A stretch of 51,740 nt of DNA, taken from the NCBI GenBank assembly GCA_937898415.1, contig CALDLA010000169.1, forward strand, positions 1 to 51,740, in the 5' to 3' direction. The DNA comes from an uncultured Prevotellaceae bacterium (GTDB taxonomy: Bacteria > Bacteroidota > Bacteroidia > Bacteroidales > Bacteroidaceae). The position numbers and the translations under genes were made by a program. Positions 1 to 8,601 of this stretch are shown piece after piece (the first letter of the stretch is position 1; the number at the start of each line of letters is the position of its first letter). The notes under the pieces were generated by a model. It had not been told where the DNA came from. It did not search any database and saw nothing but the letters and a program-made list of their open reading frames with translations.

Positions 1-1383
1 GTCGAGGTGCAGCAGCACATCGGCGAGGATACGGTTCGCTGCGTGGCTATGGACAATACCGATGGTTTGCAGCGTGGACTTGAAGCGATCCCTCTGGGGT
101 CACCCATCCTGATGCCCGCCGGCGATCAGATTAAAGGTCGAATGCTGAACGTGATTGGTCAGCCTATCGACGGTATGAAACAGCTCGACATGAAAGGTGC
201 GTACCCCATCCACCGCGAAGCTCCGTCGTTCGAGGAACTCTCGACGAAGAAGGAAATCCTGGCAACGGGTATCAAGGTGATTGACCTGTTGGAGCCCTAC
301 ATGAAGGGTGGTAAGATTGGTCTGTTCGGCGGTGCCGGTGTGGGTAAGACAGTGCTCATCATGGAGCTTATCAACAACATTGCCAAGGGCCACAACGGAT
401 TCTCCGTCTTCGCCGGGGTAGGAGAGCGTACCCGTGAGGGTAACGACCTCATCCGCGAGATGATTGAGTCGGGCGTTATCCGCTACGGCGAGAAATTCCG
501 CAAGGCGATGGACGAAGGCAAGTGGGACCTCTCACTCGTCGACCCCGAGGAACTGAAAAAATCACAGGCTACGCTGGTCTATGGCCAGATGAATGAGCCG
601 CCGGGGGCACGTGCCTCTGTGGCCTTGTCGGGTCTGACGGTGGCTGAGGGCTTCCGTGACGGTGGTGGCAAGGATGGCGGTGCTGCCGATATCCTGTTCT
701 TCATCGACAACATCTTCCGTTTCACGCAGGCAGGTTCTGAGGTGTCGGCTCTGTTAGGCCGTATGCCTTCGGCCGTAGGTTACCAGCCGACGCTGGCCTC
801 GGAGATGGGTTCGATGCAGGAGCGCATCACCTCGACCAAGAAGGGTTCTATCACTTCGGTACAGGCCGTGTATGTACCTGCCGACGACTTGACTGACCCC
901 GCTCCCGCTACGACCTTTACGCACTTGGATGCAACCACCGTGCTCGATCGTAAGATTGCTGAACTTGGTATCTACCCGGCTGTTGACCCGTTAGGCTCTA
1001 CCTCGCGTATCCTCGACCCGCTGATTGTGGGTAAGGCTCACTACGACTGTGCCCAGCGTGTGAAGGAGATTCTGCAGCGCTACAAGGAGTTGCAGGACAT
1101 CATCGCCATCCTTGGTATGGACGAATTGTCCGATGAGGATAAGCTGACGGTGAACCGTGCGCGTCGTGTACAGCGCTTCCTCAGTCAGCCGTTTGCCGTT
1201 GCCACTCAGTTCACGGGTCTGCCAGGCATCATGGTTCCCATCGAGGATACCATCAAGGGCTTCAATGCCATTATCGACGGCGAGGTGGATGACCTGCCCG
1301 AGCAGGCCTTCCTGAATGTCGGTACCATTGAGGATGCGAAGGAGAAGGCTAAGAAACTTCTTGAAGCTGCTGCTAAAGGATAA
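1..1383 (+). CDS. atpD: F1Fo ATP synthase subunit beta (5' end missing)
   Basis: Catalytic beta subunit of the F1 head, which makes ATP from ADP and phosphate as the rotor turns. The reading frame is open from the first base of the window (V-E-V before the first possible internal start), so the true start lies upstream and about 40-50 residues are missing compared with the usual ~505. Visible motifs are the P-loop GGAGVGKT (near base 328), the GERTREGNDL segment, the Walker B region ILFFIDNIFRFTQAG, and the conserved LASEMGSMQERITSTKKGSITS stretch in the second half (split here: it spans about bases 796-860). The stop is directly followed by atpC. Placing beta and epsilon at the front of the operon, before the Fo genes, is the usual Bacteroidales order. 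Identity is very secure. Confidence 0.98.
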   Translation, partial: VEVQQHIGEDTVRCVAMDNTDGLQRGLEAIPLGSPILMPAGDQIKGRMLNVIGQPIDGMKQLDMKGAYPIHREAPSFEELSTKKEILATGIKVIDLLEPYMKGGKIGLFGGAGVGKTVLIMELINNIAKGHNGFSVFAGVGERTREGNDLIREMIESGVIRYGEKFRKAMDEGKWDLSLVDPEELKKSQATLVYGQMNEPPGARASVALSGLTVAEGFRDGGGKDGGAADILFFIDNIFRFTQAGSEVSALLGRMPSAVGYQPTLASEMGSMQERITSTKKGSITSVQAVYVPADDLTDPAPATTFTHLDATTVLDRKIAELGIYPAVDPLGSTSRILDPLIVGKAHYDCAQRVKEILQRYKELQDIIAILGMDELSDEDKLTVNRARRVQRFLSQPFAVATQFTGLPGIMVPIEDTIKGFNAIIDGEVDDLPEQAFLNVGTIEDAKEKAKKLLEAAAKG

Positions 1384-1623
1384 ATGCCTATGTTGACGCT
1401 GAAGATTGTTTCGCCCGAGAAGATTGAGTTCACCGGTGAGGTGGAGAGCGTGAAGGTACCTGGTACACAGGGTAACTTCGAAATCCTCACGGACCATGCG
1501 CCCATCATCTCGACACTCGGTAAGGGTGTCGTGGAGTTCGATGGGCAGCAGCTGGAAATCTTAGGAGGATTCGTCGAGGTGCAGCAGAACGAGGTGTCGC
1601 TCTGTGTCGAGAAGACGGAATGA
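1384..1623 (+). CDS. atpC: F1Fo ATP synthase subunit epsilon (short form)
   Basis: Central-stalk epsilon subunit, which links gamma to the c-ring. The 79 residues cover only the N-terminal beta-sandwich (LTLKIVSPEKIEFTGEVESV, GNFEILTDHAPIISTL, FVEVQQNEVSLCVE). The C-terminal helical hairpin that inhibits ATP hydrolysis in E. coli (about 138 residues in total) is absent, as is usual for this subunit in Bacteroidota. The gene starts one codon after the atpD stop and overlaps the next gene by ATGA, so the three are translationally coupled. Confidence 0.95.
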   Translation: MPMLTLKIVSPEKIEFTGEVESVKVPGTQGNFEILTDHAPIISTLGKGVVEFDGQQLEILGGFVEVQQNEVSLCVEKTE

Positions 1624-1883
1624 CCTGGTTCCTGCTCATTCTCTTCTTCACGTTACTCGGCAGTGCCTATGTGAAAGGCTATGACGTCGTGAAGCGGCGT
1701 TCGCCCGAGCACTTGGTACAGTTCTATCTCATCATGACAACAATACGTATGCTGCTTGTCGCTACGGTGGTCGGCCTCTACGTATTCTTCGCCCCGAACA
1801 GAGAGGACGCCATCCACTTCGCAGCTATTATATTAATAATGTACGCGATAACGATGGTCGTAACACTGATATTAAGACACTGA
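1620..1883 (+). CDS. Small membrane protein between atpC and atpB (AtpI-like position)
   Basis: An 87-residue protein with three hydrophobic stretches (about residues 2-18, 38-58 and 66-85). It overlaps atpC by four bases (ATGA) and precedes atpB, the position at which many operons carry AtpI/subunit I, a helper for c-ring assembly or Mg uptake. No sequence signature confirms AtpI; the assignment rests on place, size and membrane character. The stop is followed by a short degenerate repeat that runs into the atpB start. Confidence 0.75.
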   Translation: MTWFLLILFFTLLGSAYVKGYDVVKRRSPEHLVQFYLIMTTIRMLLVATVVGLYVFFAPNREDAIHFAAIILIMYAITMVVTLILRH

Positions 1884-1908
1884 CAATAACAATTGTGCAT
1901 TGTGCATT

Positions 1909-2964
1909 ATGAATTATGATTTGAAAAAACTGCTTTGCATAGCGCTCATGCTGCTGGCGATGGCGCCTGCGATGAGGGCAGAGGACTTCTCGGCCAAGGA
2001 GGTGGTGCTTGAGCATATCAAGGACTCACACGAATGGCACGTCACCGACCTTGGTGAAGGGAAGTCGCTGGTTATTCCGCTGCCTGTCATCGTCAACTCG
2101 TCGACCGGTTGGCACGTGTTTTGCTCGTCACAGTTCGAGCACCACGCCGACGCTGACGGGCTGCGCCAGGGGCCTTTCGGACTGGCCATTGCCACTGAGG
2201 GCGACCATGCAGGCAAGATAGTGGAGAACGGCGAACCCGTTCTCGACCTCAGTATCACGAAGACGGTGGCCGTGATGTTCATCAACGTGGCCATCCTGCT
2301 TTGCTGCATCTTGCTCAGCGCCCGCTGGTACAAGAAGCGCAAGGCTTCTGACCCTGCCCCCGGTGGCTTCGTCGGCTTCGTTGAGATGATGGTGATGTAT
2401 GTGGTGGATGAAATCATTAAGCCGGGCGTAGGCAAGGGTTACGAGAAGTACACACCCTACCTGCTGACCTGCTTCTTCTTCATCTTCACCTGTAATGTGA
2501 TGGGCTTGATACCGTTCCCTCCTGGCTCAGGTAACGTGACGGGCAATATTGCCGTGACGTTCTTCCTGGCCCTCTGCACGTTCCTTATTGTGCAGTTCTC
2601 GGGCAACAAGCATTACTGGAAGGACATCTTCTGGCCCGATGTTCCCACTTGGCTTAAGGCGCCGATACCCATCATCCCCGTGATCGAGTTCGTTGGTATC
2701 TTCACCAAGCCGTTCGCCCTGATGATTCGTCTTTTTGCCAACATGATGGCTGGTCACGCTATTGCCGTCGCTATCACTTGCATCATTTTCTTGGTGGCAA
2801 GTCAGGCGGTGGCCGTACAGTTGTCAATGTCGGCGTTGTCGGTTATCATGAGCATTTTCATGATGTGTCTGGAGTGCTTGGTCTGCTTCATCCAGGCTAT
2901 GGTGTTCACCATGTTGTCAGCTGTGTTCATCGGCTTGGCGCGTGTGGAACCTGAACATGAGTAG
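1909..2964 (+). CDS. atpB: F1Fo ATP synthase subunit a
   Basis: Fo stator subunit forming the two proton half-channels. The 351-residue form starts with a signal-peptide-like segment (MNYDLKKLLCIALMLLAMA...) and a periplasmic N-terminal domain, which makes it longer than E. coli subunit a (271) but normal for Bacteroidota. The essential arginine is in the LMIRLFANMMAGHA helix, and the EFVGIFTKPFAL segment precedes it. A TTG three codons upstream (1900) is also in frame; ATG 1909 is preferred because it gives a clean signal peptide. The start lies inside a tandem GTGCATT/GAATTATGA repeat, so the repeat supplies the start codon. Confidence 0.96.
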   Translation: MNYDLKKLLCIALMLLAMAPAMRAEDFSAKEVVLEHIKDSHEWHVTDLGEGKSLVIPLPVIVNSSTGWHVFCSSQFEHHADADGLRQGPFGLAIATEGDHAGKIVENGEPVLDLSITKTVAVMFINVAILLCCILLSARWYKKRKASDPAPGGFVGFVEMMVMYVVDEIIKPGVGKGYEKYTPYLLTCFFFIFTCNVMGLIPFPPGSGNVTGNIAVTFFLALCTFLIVQFSGNKHYWKDIFWPDVPTWLKAPIPIIPVIEFVGIFTKPFALMIRLFANMMAGHAIAVAITCIIFLVASQAVAVQLSMSALSVIMSIFMMCLECLVCFIQAMVFTMLSAVFIGLARVEPEHE

Positions 2965-3016
2965 AATTGAAGAATTGAAAGAATTAAATAATTAACAATT
3001 AAAAACTTAAACGATT

Positions 3017-3253
3017 ATGATTACAACATTATTGGCAATCGAAGGTGTTGCAAAGTTGGGCGCCGCAGTAGGCGCAGGTCTCGCAGCTATTGGCGCAGGT
3101 CTTGGTATTGGTAGAATCGGCGGTCAGGCCATGGACGCTATGGCCCGTCAGCCGGAGGTGATGAGCAAACTGTTCACGAACATGATTGTGGCTGCCGCTC
3201 TGATTGAGGGTGTTGCCCTGTTCGCAGCCGTTATTGCATTCCTCTGCATCTAA
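3017..3253 (+). CDS. atpE: F1Fo ATP synthase subunit c
   Basis: Proteolipid of the rotor ring, 78 residues in two transmembrane helices. Helix 1 is glycine/alanine-rich (GAAVGAGLAAIGAGLGIG), the polar loop reads ARQPE, and the ion-binding glutamate is in helix 2 (AALIEGVALFA). The glutamate is followed by glycine rather than Ser/Thr, and no glutamine ligand is visible in helix 1, which argues for proton rather than sodium coupling. A 52-bp AT-rich spacer with GAATT-type repeats separates it from atpB. Confidence 0.97.
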   Translation: MITTLLAIEGVAKLGAAVGAGLAAIGAGLGIGRIGGQAMDAMARQPEVMSKLFTNMIVAAALIEGVALFAAVIAFLCI

Positions 3254-3275
3254 TTCATAAAACATTCCACAGCGT

Positions 3276-3773
3276 ATGGATTTATTGATTCCGAGTACTG
3301 GACTGTTGTTCTGGATGACCATCACGTTCCTCGTGGTGTTCTTCCTGCTCTGGAAGTTCGGCTTCCCCGTCATCACTGGGATGGTGAAGGAGCGTCAGGC
3401 TTTCATCGACGACTCACTGCGCAAGGCGCATGAGGCTAACGAGCGACTGGCCAATATACAGAAAGAAGGTGAATCCATCCTCCAGGAGGCACGCGAGAAG
3501 CAGGCTCAGATACTGAAAGAGGCTGCTGAGACCCGCGATGCCATCGTAGAGAAAGCTCAGGACAAGGCCCGTCAGGAAGGTGCCCGACTCTTGGAAGATG
3601 CCCGCGTGGCCATCGAGCAGGAGAAGAAAGCCGCAATTGCCGACATCCGCAAGCAAGTAGCTACGCTTAGCGTCGAGATAGCCGAGAAGGTTCTTCGTCA
3701 GAACCTGAAGGACGACAAGGCGCAGATGGATCTCATCGACCGTATGCTGGATGAAGTTTCTAAGGACAAGTAA
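3276..3773 (+). CDS. atpF: F1Fo ATP synthase subunit b
   Basis: Peripheral stalk subunit. The 165 residues show one N-terminal transmembrane helix (about residues 8-28, LLFWMTITFLVVFFLLWKF), the usual PVI elbow after it, then a long charged alpha-helical coiled coil rich in Ala, Glu and Lys that ends in a delta-binding region. Length and layout match the family. It lies between atpE and atpH in the operon. Confidence 0.96.
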   Translation: MDLLIPSTGLLFWMTITFLVVFFLLWKFGFPVITGMVKERQAFIDDSLRKAHEANERLANIQKEGESILQEAREKQAQILKEAAETRDAIVEKAQDKARQEGARLLEDARVAIEQEKKAAIADIRKQVATLSVEIAEKVLRQNLKDDKAQMDLIDRMLDEVSKDK

Positions 3774-3785
3774 ACGAGTAAACGT

Positions 3786-4322
3786 ATGGATATAGGAGTC
3801 ATATCGGTTCGCTACGCCCGGGCTCTCTTGAAGAGTGCCACCGAGCAGAAGCTTGACGAGACTGTGTATCAGGAGATGCAGCTCTTGGCTAAGAGCTATA
3901 TCGACGTGCCGCAGCTGCGTCAGACGATAGCTGGCCCGATGCTCTCGAAGGAAAAGAAGGAAGAGCTGCTGCTGACGGCTGTCGGTGGAGAGCCTACTGC
4001 CTTGACCCGTGCCTTTATCCAGCTGGTGCTGAAGGAAGGCCGAGAGCCGGTGATGCAGTTCATTGCCAATTCGTACGTCACGCTCTATCGTCAGCAGAAG
4101 AACGTCATCCGTGGACGTCTCATCACTGCTGCACGCGTCAGCCCTGCCACCGAGCAGAAGATGCGGCAGATGGTGGAGAGTAAGACTAATGGAACTGTGG
4201 AGTTTGAGACCGAGGTGAACCCCGACATCATTGGCGGCTTCATCCTCGAGTACGACACGTATCGCATGGATGCCAGCGTGAAAGCCAAGCTCAACAACAT
4301 TCTTAACACACTTAAAAAGTAA
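3786..4322 (+). CDS. atpH: F1Fo ATP synthase subunit delta
   Basis: Connects the peripheral stalk to the top of F1 (OSCP/delta family). The 178 residues begin with the typical VRYARALLKSA helix and end with the family's C-terminal GGFILEYDTYRMDASVKAKL strand-helix (consensus GGf.l...d...D.Sv...L). It sits 12 bp after atpF and 6 bp before atpA. Confidence 0.96.
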   Translation: MDIGVISVRYARALLKSATEQKLDETVYQEMQLLAKSYIDVPQLRQTIAGPMLSKEKKEELLLTAVGGEPTALTRAFIQLVLKEGREPVMQFIANSYVTLYRQQKNVIRGRLITAARVSPATEQKMRQMVESKTNGTVEFETEVNPDIIGGFILEYDTYRMDASVKAKLNNILNTLKK

Positions 4323-4328
4323 AAACAA

Positions 4329-5915
4329 ATGTCAGATAAAATCAAACCAAGCGAAGTATCCCAGGTGCTGCTCGACCAGTTGAAGGGAATCTCCAGCGCT
4401 GAGAAGTTCGACGAGGTGGGCACCGTGCTTACCGTCAGCGACGGCGTGGCCCGTATCTACGGCCTGCGCAATGTCGAGGCCAGCGAACTGCTCGAATTCG
4501 AGAATGGCACGATGGCTATCGTCCAGAACTTGGAGGAGGATAATGTCGGTTGCGTGCTCCTGGGGCCCACGTCGGGCATCAAGGAGGGACAGGTGGTGAA
4601 GCGTACGCATCGCATCGCCTCTATCCGCGTCAACGACAACATGCTGGGGCGCGTTATCAATCCTATGGGTCAGGCCATTGACGGCAAGGGCGACATTGAT
4701 TTGACGGGTGCTTTCGAGATGCCGTTGGACCGCAAGGCTCCAGGCGTCATCTACCGTCAGCCCGTGAAGGAACCGCTGCAGACCGGCTTGAAGGCCATCG
4801 ACTCGATGATTCCCATTGGCCGCGGTCAGCGTGAGCTCATCATCGGCGACCGTCAGACGGGTAAGACCGCCATCGCCGTGGATACCATCATCAACCAGAA
4901 GAGTTTCTATGAGGCAGGCAAGCCTGTCTATTGTATCTATGTGGCCATCGGCCAGAAGGCTTCTACCGTTGCTGCCCTCGTTTCGACGCTGCAGGAGCAC
5001 GGTGCCATGCCTTACACCATCGTCGTGGCTGCTACCGCTGCCGATCCTGCTGCCATGCAGTACTATGCACCGTTCGCAGGTGCCGCCATCGGCGAGTACT
5101 TCCGCGACCGTGGTCTGCCTGCCCTCGTCGTTTACGACGACCTGTCGAAGCAGGCTGTGGCCTACCGTGAGGTGTGTCTGATTCTGCGTCGTCCCTCCGG
5201 ACGTGAGGCTTATCCCGGCGACGTGTTCTACCTCCACTCTCGTCTCCTTGAGCGTGCTGCCAAGATGAACGAACAGCAGGAGGTGGCCGAGGCTATGAAT
5301 GACCTGCCGGAGTGCATGAAGGGTCACGTCAAGGGTGGTGGTTCACTGACCGCCCTGCCTATCATCGAGACGCAGGCAGGCGACGTGTCGGCCTACATTC
5401 CGACGAACGTTATCTCCATCACCGACGGTCAGATCTTCCTTGAAACCGACCTCTTCAACCAGGGCTTCCGTCCCGCCATCAACGTTGGTATCTCCGTGAG
5501 CCGTGTGGGTGGTTCGGCGCAGATTAAGTCTATGAAGAAGGTGGCCGGTACGTTGAAGATCGACCAGGCTCAGTATCGTGAGCTGGAGGCCTTCTCGCAG
5601 TTCTCAAGCGATATGGATGCCGTGACGGCGATGACACTGGACCGTGGCCGTAAGAATCAGCAGTTGCTCATTCAGCCCCAGTATAGCCCCATGCCCGTTG
5701 GCGAGCAGATTGCCATCCTCTATTGCGGCGTACATGGACTGATGCGCGAGGTGCCCATCAGCAAGGTTCGCGAGTGCCAGAATCAGTTCCTCGACAAGTT
5801 GCGCTCCAGCGCCCCTGAGGTCATTGAGACCCTTGCTGCCGGAAAGATTGACGAAGACGTGACGAAGAAGATTGAGGCCATCATGGCTGACATCGCTGGA
5901 ACGTATAAACAGTAA
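4329..5915 (+). CDS. atpA: F1Fo ATP synthase subunit alpha
   Basis: Non-catalytic nucleotide-binding subunit of F1. The 528 residues carry the P-loop GDRQTGKTA, the LVVYDDLSKQAVAYRE Walker B region, the RPSGREAYPGDVFYLHSRLLERAAK signature (about bases 5190-5265; longer than can be quoted in one run by motif alone) and the VGISVSRVGGSAQ arginine-finger segment. Full length, and normal for the family. atpG follows after 6 bp. Confidence 0.98.
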   Translation: MSDKIKPSEVSQVLLDQLKGISSAEKFDEVGTVLTVSDGVARIYGLRNVEASELLEFENGTMAIVQNLEEDNVGCVLLGPTSGIKEGQVVKRTHRIASIRVNDNMLGRVINPMGQAIDGKGDIDLTGAFEMPLDRKAPGVIYRQPVKEPLQTGLKAIDSMIPIGRGQRELIIGDRQTGKTAIAVDTIINQKSFYEAGKPVYCIYVAIGQKASTVAALVSTLQEHGAMPYTIVVAATAADPAAMQYYAPFAGAAIGEYFRDRGLPALVVYDDLSKQAVAYREVCLILRRPSGREAYPGDVFYLHSRLLERAAKMNEQQEVAEAMNDLPECMKGHVKGGGSLTALPIIETQAGDVSAYIPTNVISITDGQIFLETDLFNQGFRPAINVGISVSRVGGSAQIKSMKKVAGTLKIDQAQYRELEAFSQFSSDMDAVTAMTLDRGRKNQQLLIQPQYSPMPVGEQIAILYCGVHGLMREVPISKVRECQNQFLDKLRSSAPEVIETLAAGKIDEDVTKKIEAIMADIAGTYKQ

Positions 5916-5921
5916 GCGCCT

Positions 5922-6896
5922 ATGGCAAGCCTGAAAGAAATCAAAGGCCGCATTGCCTCCGTCAACTCCACGCGCAAGATAACGTCGGCCATGAAGATGG
6001 TGGCCAACTCGAAACTGCACCATGCACAGGTGGCCATCCAGAACATGTTGCCCTACGAGACGATGCTGGAGCACATTCTGAAATCGTTCCTCGCCGCCGA
6101 GGCCGAGGCACAGACGGTGTTCGACCAGCCACGTCCTGTCAAGCGGGCGGCTTTGGTGGTCTTCTCCAGCAACTCGTCACTCTGCGGCGGTTTCAATTCC
6201 AACGTCATCAAGCGGATGCAGCAGGCGGTGGCCGAGTACCAGGCGCAGGGCGTCAACGAAGTGGAGATCTACCCGATCGGGCGTAAAGTCTATGAGAAGG
6301 CTAAGAAGTTGGGCTATGACGTGCAGGGCGAATTCTCGGCATTGGCCGACAAACCTAATGTCCGCCAGTGTATCGATATCGCTATGGAGCTGGGTAAGAA
6401 ATTCGCTGAGGGTCAGGTCGATAAGGTGGAACTCATCTACCATCACTTCAAGTCAGCCGGTTCACAGGTGCTGACGCGCAAGACCTTCCTGCCTATCGAC
6501 CTGGAGGAGGAGTTGGAGCGCGACCATGAGCGCGACCTCACGTCGGTTGTGGCCACGAAGGAGAGCCAGGAGTACCTGAAGAAACACCGCAAGAAGAAGC
6601 CGAAGGTGAATGCCGCAGGTGAGGAAGTGCCGCCGCTGAACGACAACTTTATAGTCGAGCCCGATATGAACACCGTGCTCTCGCAGTTGTTGCCCAAGTT
6701 GGCCCACCTGATGCTCTATACGGCACTGCTCGACAGCGCGGCCTCGGAGCATGCCGCCCGCATGGTGGCCATGCAGACGGCAACGGACAATGCCGACGAA
6801 ATGTTGCGACAGTTGAACTTGCAGTACAACAAGAGTCGCCAGCAGGCCATTACGACCGAACTGCTCGATATTGTCGGTGGCTCAGTGAATAACTAA
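5922..6896 (+). CDS. atpG: F1Fo ATP synthase subunit gamma
   Basis: Rotor shaft of F1. The 324 residues begin with the conserved ASLKEIKGRIASVNSTRKIT helix and end with the second shaft helix (MVAMQTATDNADEM, NKSRQQAITTELLDIVGG). It is about 35 residues longer than E. coli gamma because of a lysine-rich insertion near residues 205-240 (KKHRKKKPK), which is seen in other Bacteroidota gamma subunits. It is the last gene of the ATP synthase operon; a strong terminator begins 4 bp after its stop. Confidence 0.97.
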   Translation: MASLKEIKGRIASVNSTRKITSAMKMVANSKLHHAQVAIQNMLPYETMLEHILKSFLAAEAEAQTVFDQPRPVKRAALVVFSSNSSLCGGFNSNVIKRMQQAVAEYQAQGVNEVEIYPIGRKVYEKAKKLGYDVQGEFSALADKPNVRQCIDIAMELGKKFAEGQVDKVELIYHHFKSAGSQVLTRKTFLPIDLEEELERDHERDLTSVVATKESQEYLKKHRKKKPKVNAAGEEVPPLNDNFIVEPDMNTVLSQLLPKLAHLMLYTALLDSAASEHAARMVAMQTATDNADEMLRQLNLQYNKSRQQAITTELLDIVGGSVNN

Positions 6897-6900
6897 CATG

Positions 6901-6940
6901 CTTGCGGGCTCCTCTCTTGGGAGTCCGCAAGTGTTTTTTG
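6901..6940 (+). terminator. Rho-independent terminator of the ATP synthase operon
   Basis: A 12-13-bp stem (CTTGCGGGCTCC paired with GGGAGTCCGCAAG, one G-T pair) with a 5-nt loop, followed by GTGTTTTTTG. It lies directly after atpG and only 4 bp before the next start codon, so the following hydrolase would depend on read-through or on a promoter hidden inside atpG. Confidence 0.9.
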
Positions 6941-6944
6941 TGCG

Positions 6945-8444
6945 ATGAAGCGAATCTTTCTTTCTGTTCTTTCCGTGGTCGGTTGCCTGTCCGCCCATGC
7001 TCAGGTCAACGACCTGCCCCGGACGTCGCCCGAGGCCGTGGGTTTGAAGTCGGCTCAGGTCAGCGCCTTCTTCGACTCCTTGCTGGCTTATCCTAAGACC
7101 GAGATTCACAGTGCCATCGTCATGCGTCATGGCAAGGTCGTCGGCGAGATGTATCCCGCCCCTTTCCGGCCAGAATACAAGCTCACCCAGTTCTCTTGCT
7201 CAAAGACATTCGTGGCTGCCGCCGTCGGCATTGCCATTGATGAGAAGTTGCTGCGACTCAACGACCGGCTGGTTCAGTTCTTTCCGCAACATCTGCCCCC
7301 GGTCGTCAGCTGGCGACTGAACAGCATTACCGTCAAGGACTTGCTGACCATGCGCTCGGGCTTTGTCGTCGACAAACAGATTCGCAATAACAGGCCCGAC
7401 TGGATCCGCTCCTATCTGGCACACCCCATGAATGCCGATCCCGGCAAGCTGTTCCAGTACGACTCTATGGACACCTATCTGCTCTCGGCCATCGTTCAGA
7501 AGGTGACAGGCATGACTGTGCTCGACTATCTGAAGCAGAAGGTGTTCAGGCACATGAACATTACTGACGTGAAATGGGAACTGAGTCCTGAGGGCATCAC
7601 GACCGGCGGCTGGGGACTGTACGTCCAGCCGGAATCGCTGGCCAAGTTCGGACAGCTGTTGTTGCAGCGCGGACAGTGGCATAGCCGTCAGCTGATTCCC
7701 GCCTCGTGGGTCGATGCCATGATGAGCAAGCAGGTGGTCAACAAGGGCGACGACTATGGCTACCAGATGTGGATACCGGCCTATCCCACAGCAGCCTACG
7801 CCTCGGGAGCCTATGGCCAGTTTATCATGGTCGTACCCAGGGCCGATGCCGTGGTGGTCATCACCCAGTGTCTGATGAACAGCGGCGGTGGAGAGTTCAA
7901 CTATATCTGGAACACGCTGTTTGCCGGCATGCAGTCGCAGCCCCTGCCGCCCTCGGCCGACTACCAGCAACTCCAGCAGAATAACTATTCATTGCCTCTG
8001 ATAGAGGGCGAACTCACGAATAAGGTGTTTGCCGACTATCAGGGCCGAACCGTCAGGCTGAAGCGTAATCCGTTGGGATGGTCCGCCATCTCGTTTGTCG
8101 CCGACGACGTGATGGAGATTACCGATACCGTCGGTGTTAAGGGACAGGTGCGTATGGGCCATCAGTTCTGGGCCACCTCTGCCGTAGACTTCTATCCGCT
8201 AAACGCCCGCTATGCCGTCAAGAACCAGTTCAGCACTATCACGCCCCCTTTCCATGTCGGCGCCTGCTACGCCTGGCAGGGTGAAGAGCTGCTGGCCAAG
8301 CTCCACTTCGTCGACTGGATGGGTGCCGTCCACCTCCGCCTGCGCTTCAATGCCGACACTGTCGCCATCACCGCTCAGGAGAACTATCAGAACCATCCCG
8401 TCAAGATCATCGGAATAGCCGAACCCCTGCCTGAAATCCCGTAA
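6945..8444 (+). CDS. Secreted serine hydrolase, beta-lactamase/class C PBP family
   Basis: A 499-residue exported protein with a signal peptide (MKRIFLSVLSVVGCLSAHAQ). The N-terminal ~330 residues match the beta-lactamase family (Pfam PF00144-type): the nucleophile motif S-C-S-K (SxxK) at about residues 85-88, and a YDS in place of the usual YxN near residue 167. The C-terminal ~150 residues are a beta-rich extension without recognised signature. Such proteins act as D-Ala peptidases, esterases or beta-lactamases, and the substrate cannot be told from sequence. The start codon is just behind the atp terminator and no TAnnTTTG promoter is visible in the gap. No terminator is evident before the promoter at 8501. 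Confidence 0.87.
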   Translation: MKRIFLSVLSVVGCLSAHAQVNDLPRTSPEAVGLKSAQVSAFFDSLLAYPKTEIHSAIVMRHGKVVGEMYPAPFRPEYKLTQFSCSKTFVAAAVGIAIDEKLLRLNDRLVQFFPQHLPPVVSWRLNSITVKDLLTMRSGFVVDKQIRNNRPDWIRSYLAHPMNADPGKLFQYDSMDTYLLSAIVQKVTGMTVLDYLKQKVFRHMNITDVKWELSPEGITTGGWGLYVQPESLAKFGQLLLQRGQWHSRQLIPASWVDAMMSKQVVNKGDDYGYQMWIPAYPTAAYASGAYGQFIMVVPRADAVVVITQCLMNSGGGEFNYIWNTLFAGMQSQPLPPSADYQQLQQNNYSLPLIEGELTNKVFADYQGRTVRLKRNPLGWSAISFVADDVMEITDTVGVKGQVRMGHQFWATSAVDFYPLNARYAVKNQFSTITPPFHVGACYAWQGEELLAKLHFVDWMGAVHLRLRFNADTVAITAQENYQNHPVKIIGIAEPLPEIP

Positions 8445-8500
8445 ACTTCGGAGTTTCCCCCAGATAATTATTTCGAATAAGGCGACTATCCCCCAAAATC

Positions 8501-8532
8501 CTTGGTACTTTCATTTTTATTTCTTATCTTTG
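8501..8532 (+). promoter_or_regulatory. Bacteroidota-type promoter for the CotH/LTD gene
   Basis: The -33 element TTGG (8502-8505) and -7 element TATCTTTG (8525-8532) are separated by 19 bp, the classic arrangement. A 12-codon ORF starting at 8547 (MKQQTYSTNQSQ) lies between the promoter and the gene at 8602; it is out of frame with that gene and may only be chance. Confidence 0.8.
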
Positions 8533-8601
8533 CAAACAAAAAAATAATGAAACAGCAAACTTATTCTACTAATCAAAGCCAATAATAAAAGGTCAATTGA
8601 A

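Noticed and set aside
3017..3253. Sodium-type c subunit
   Set aside because: The ion-binding glutamate is not followed by Ser/Thr, and no glutamine ligand is present in helix 1.
4332..5327. 331-codon minus-strand frame opposite atpA
   Set aside because: A shadow of a highly conserved gene with strong codon bias; composition is His/Leu/Arg-rich and without family resemblance.
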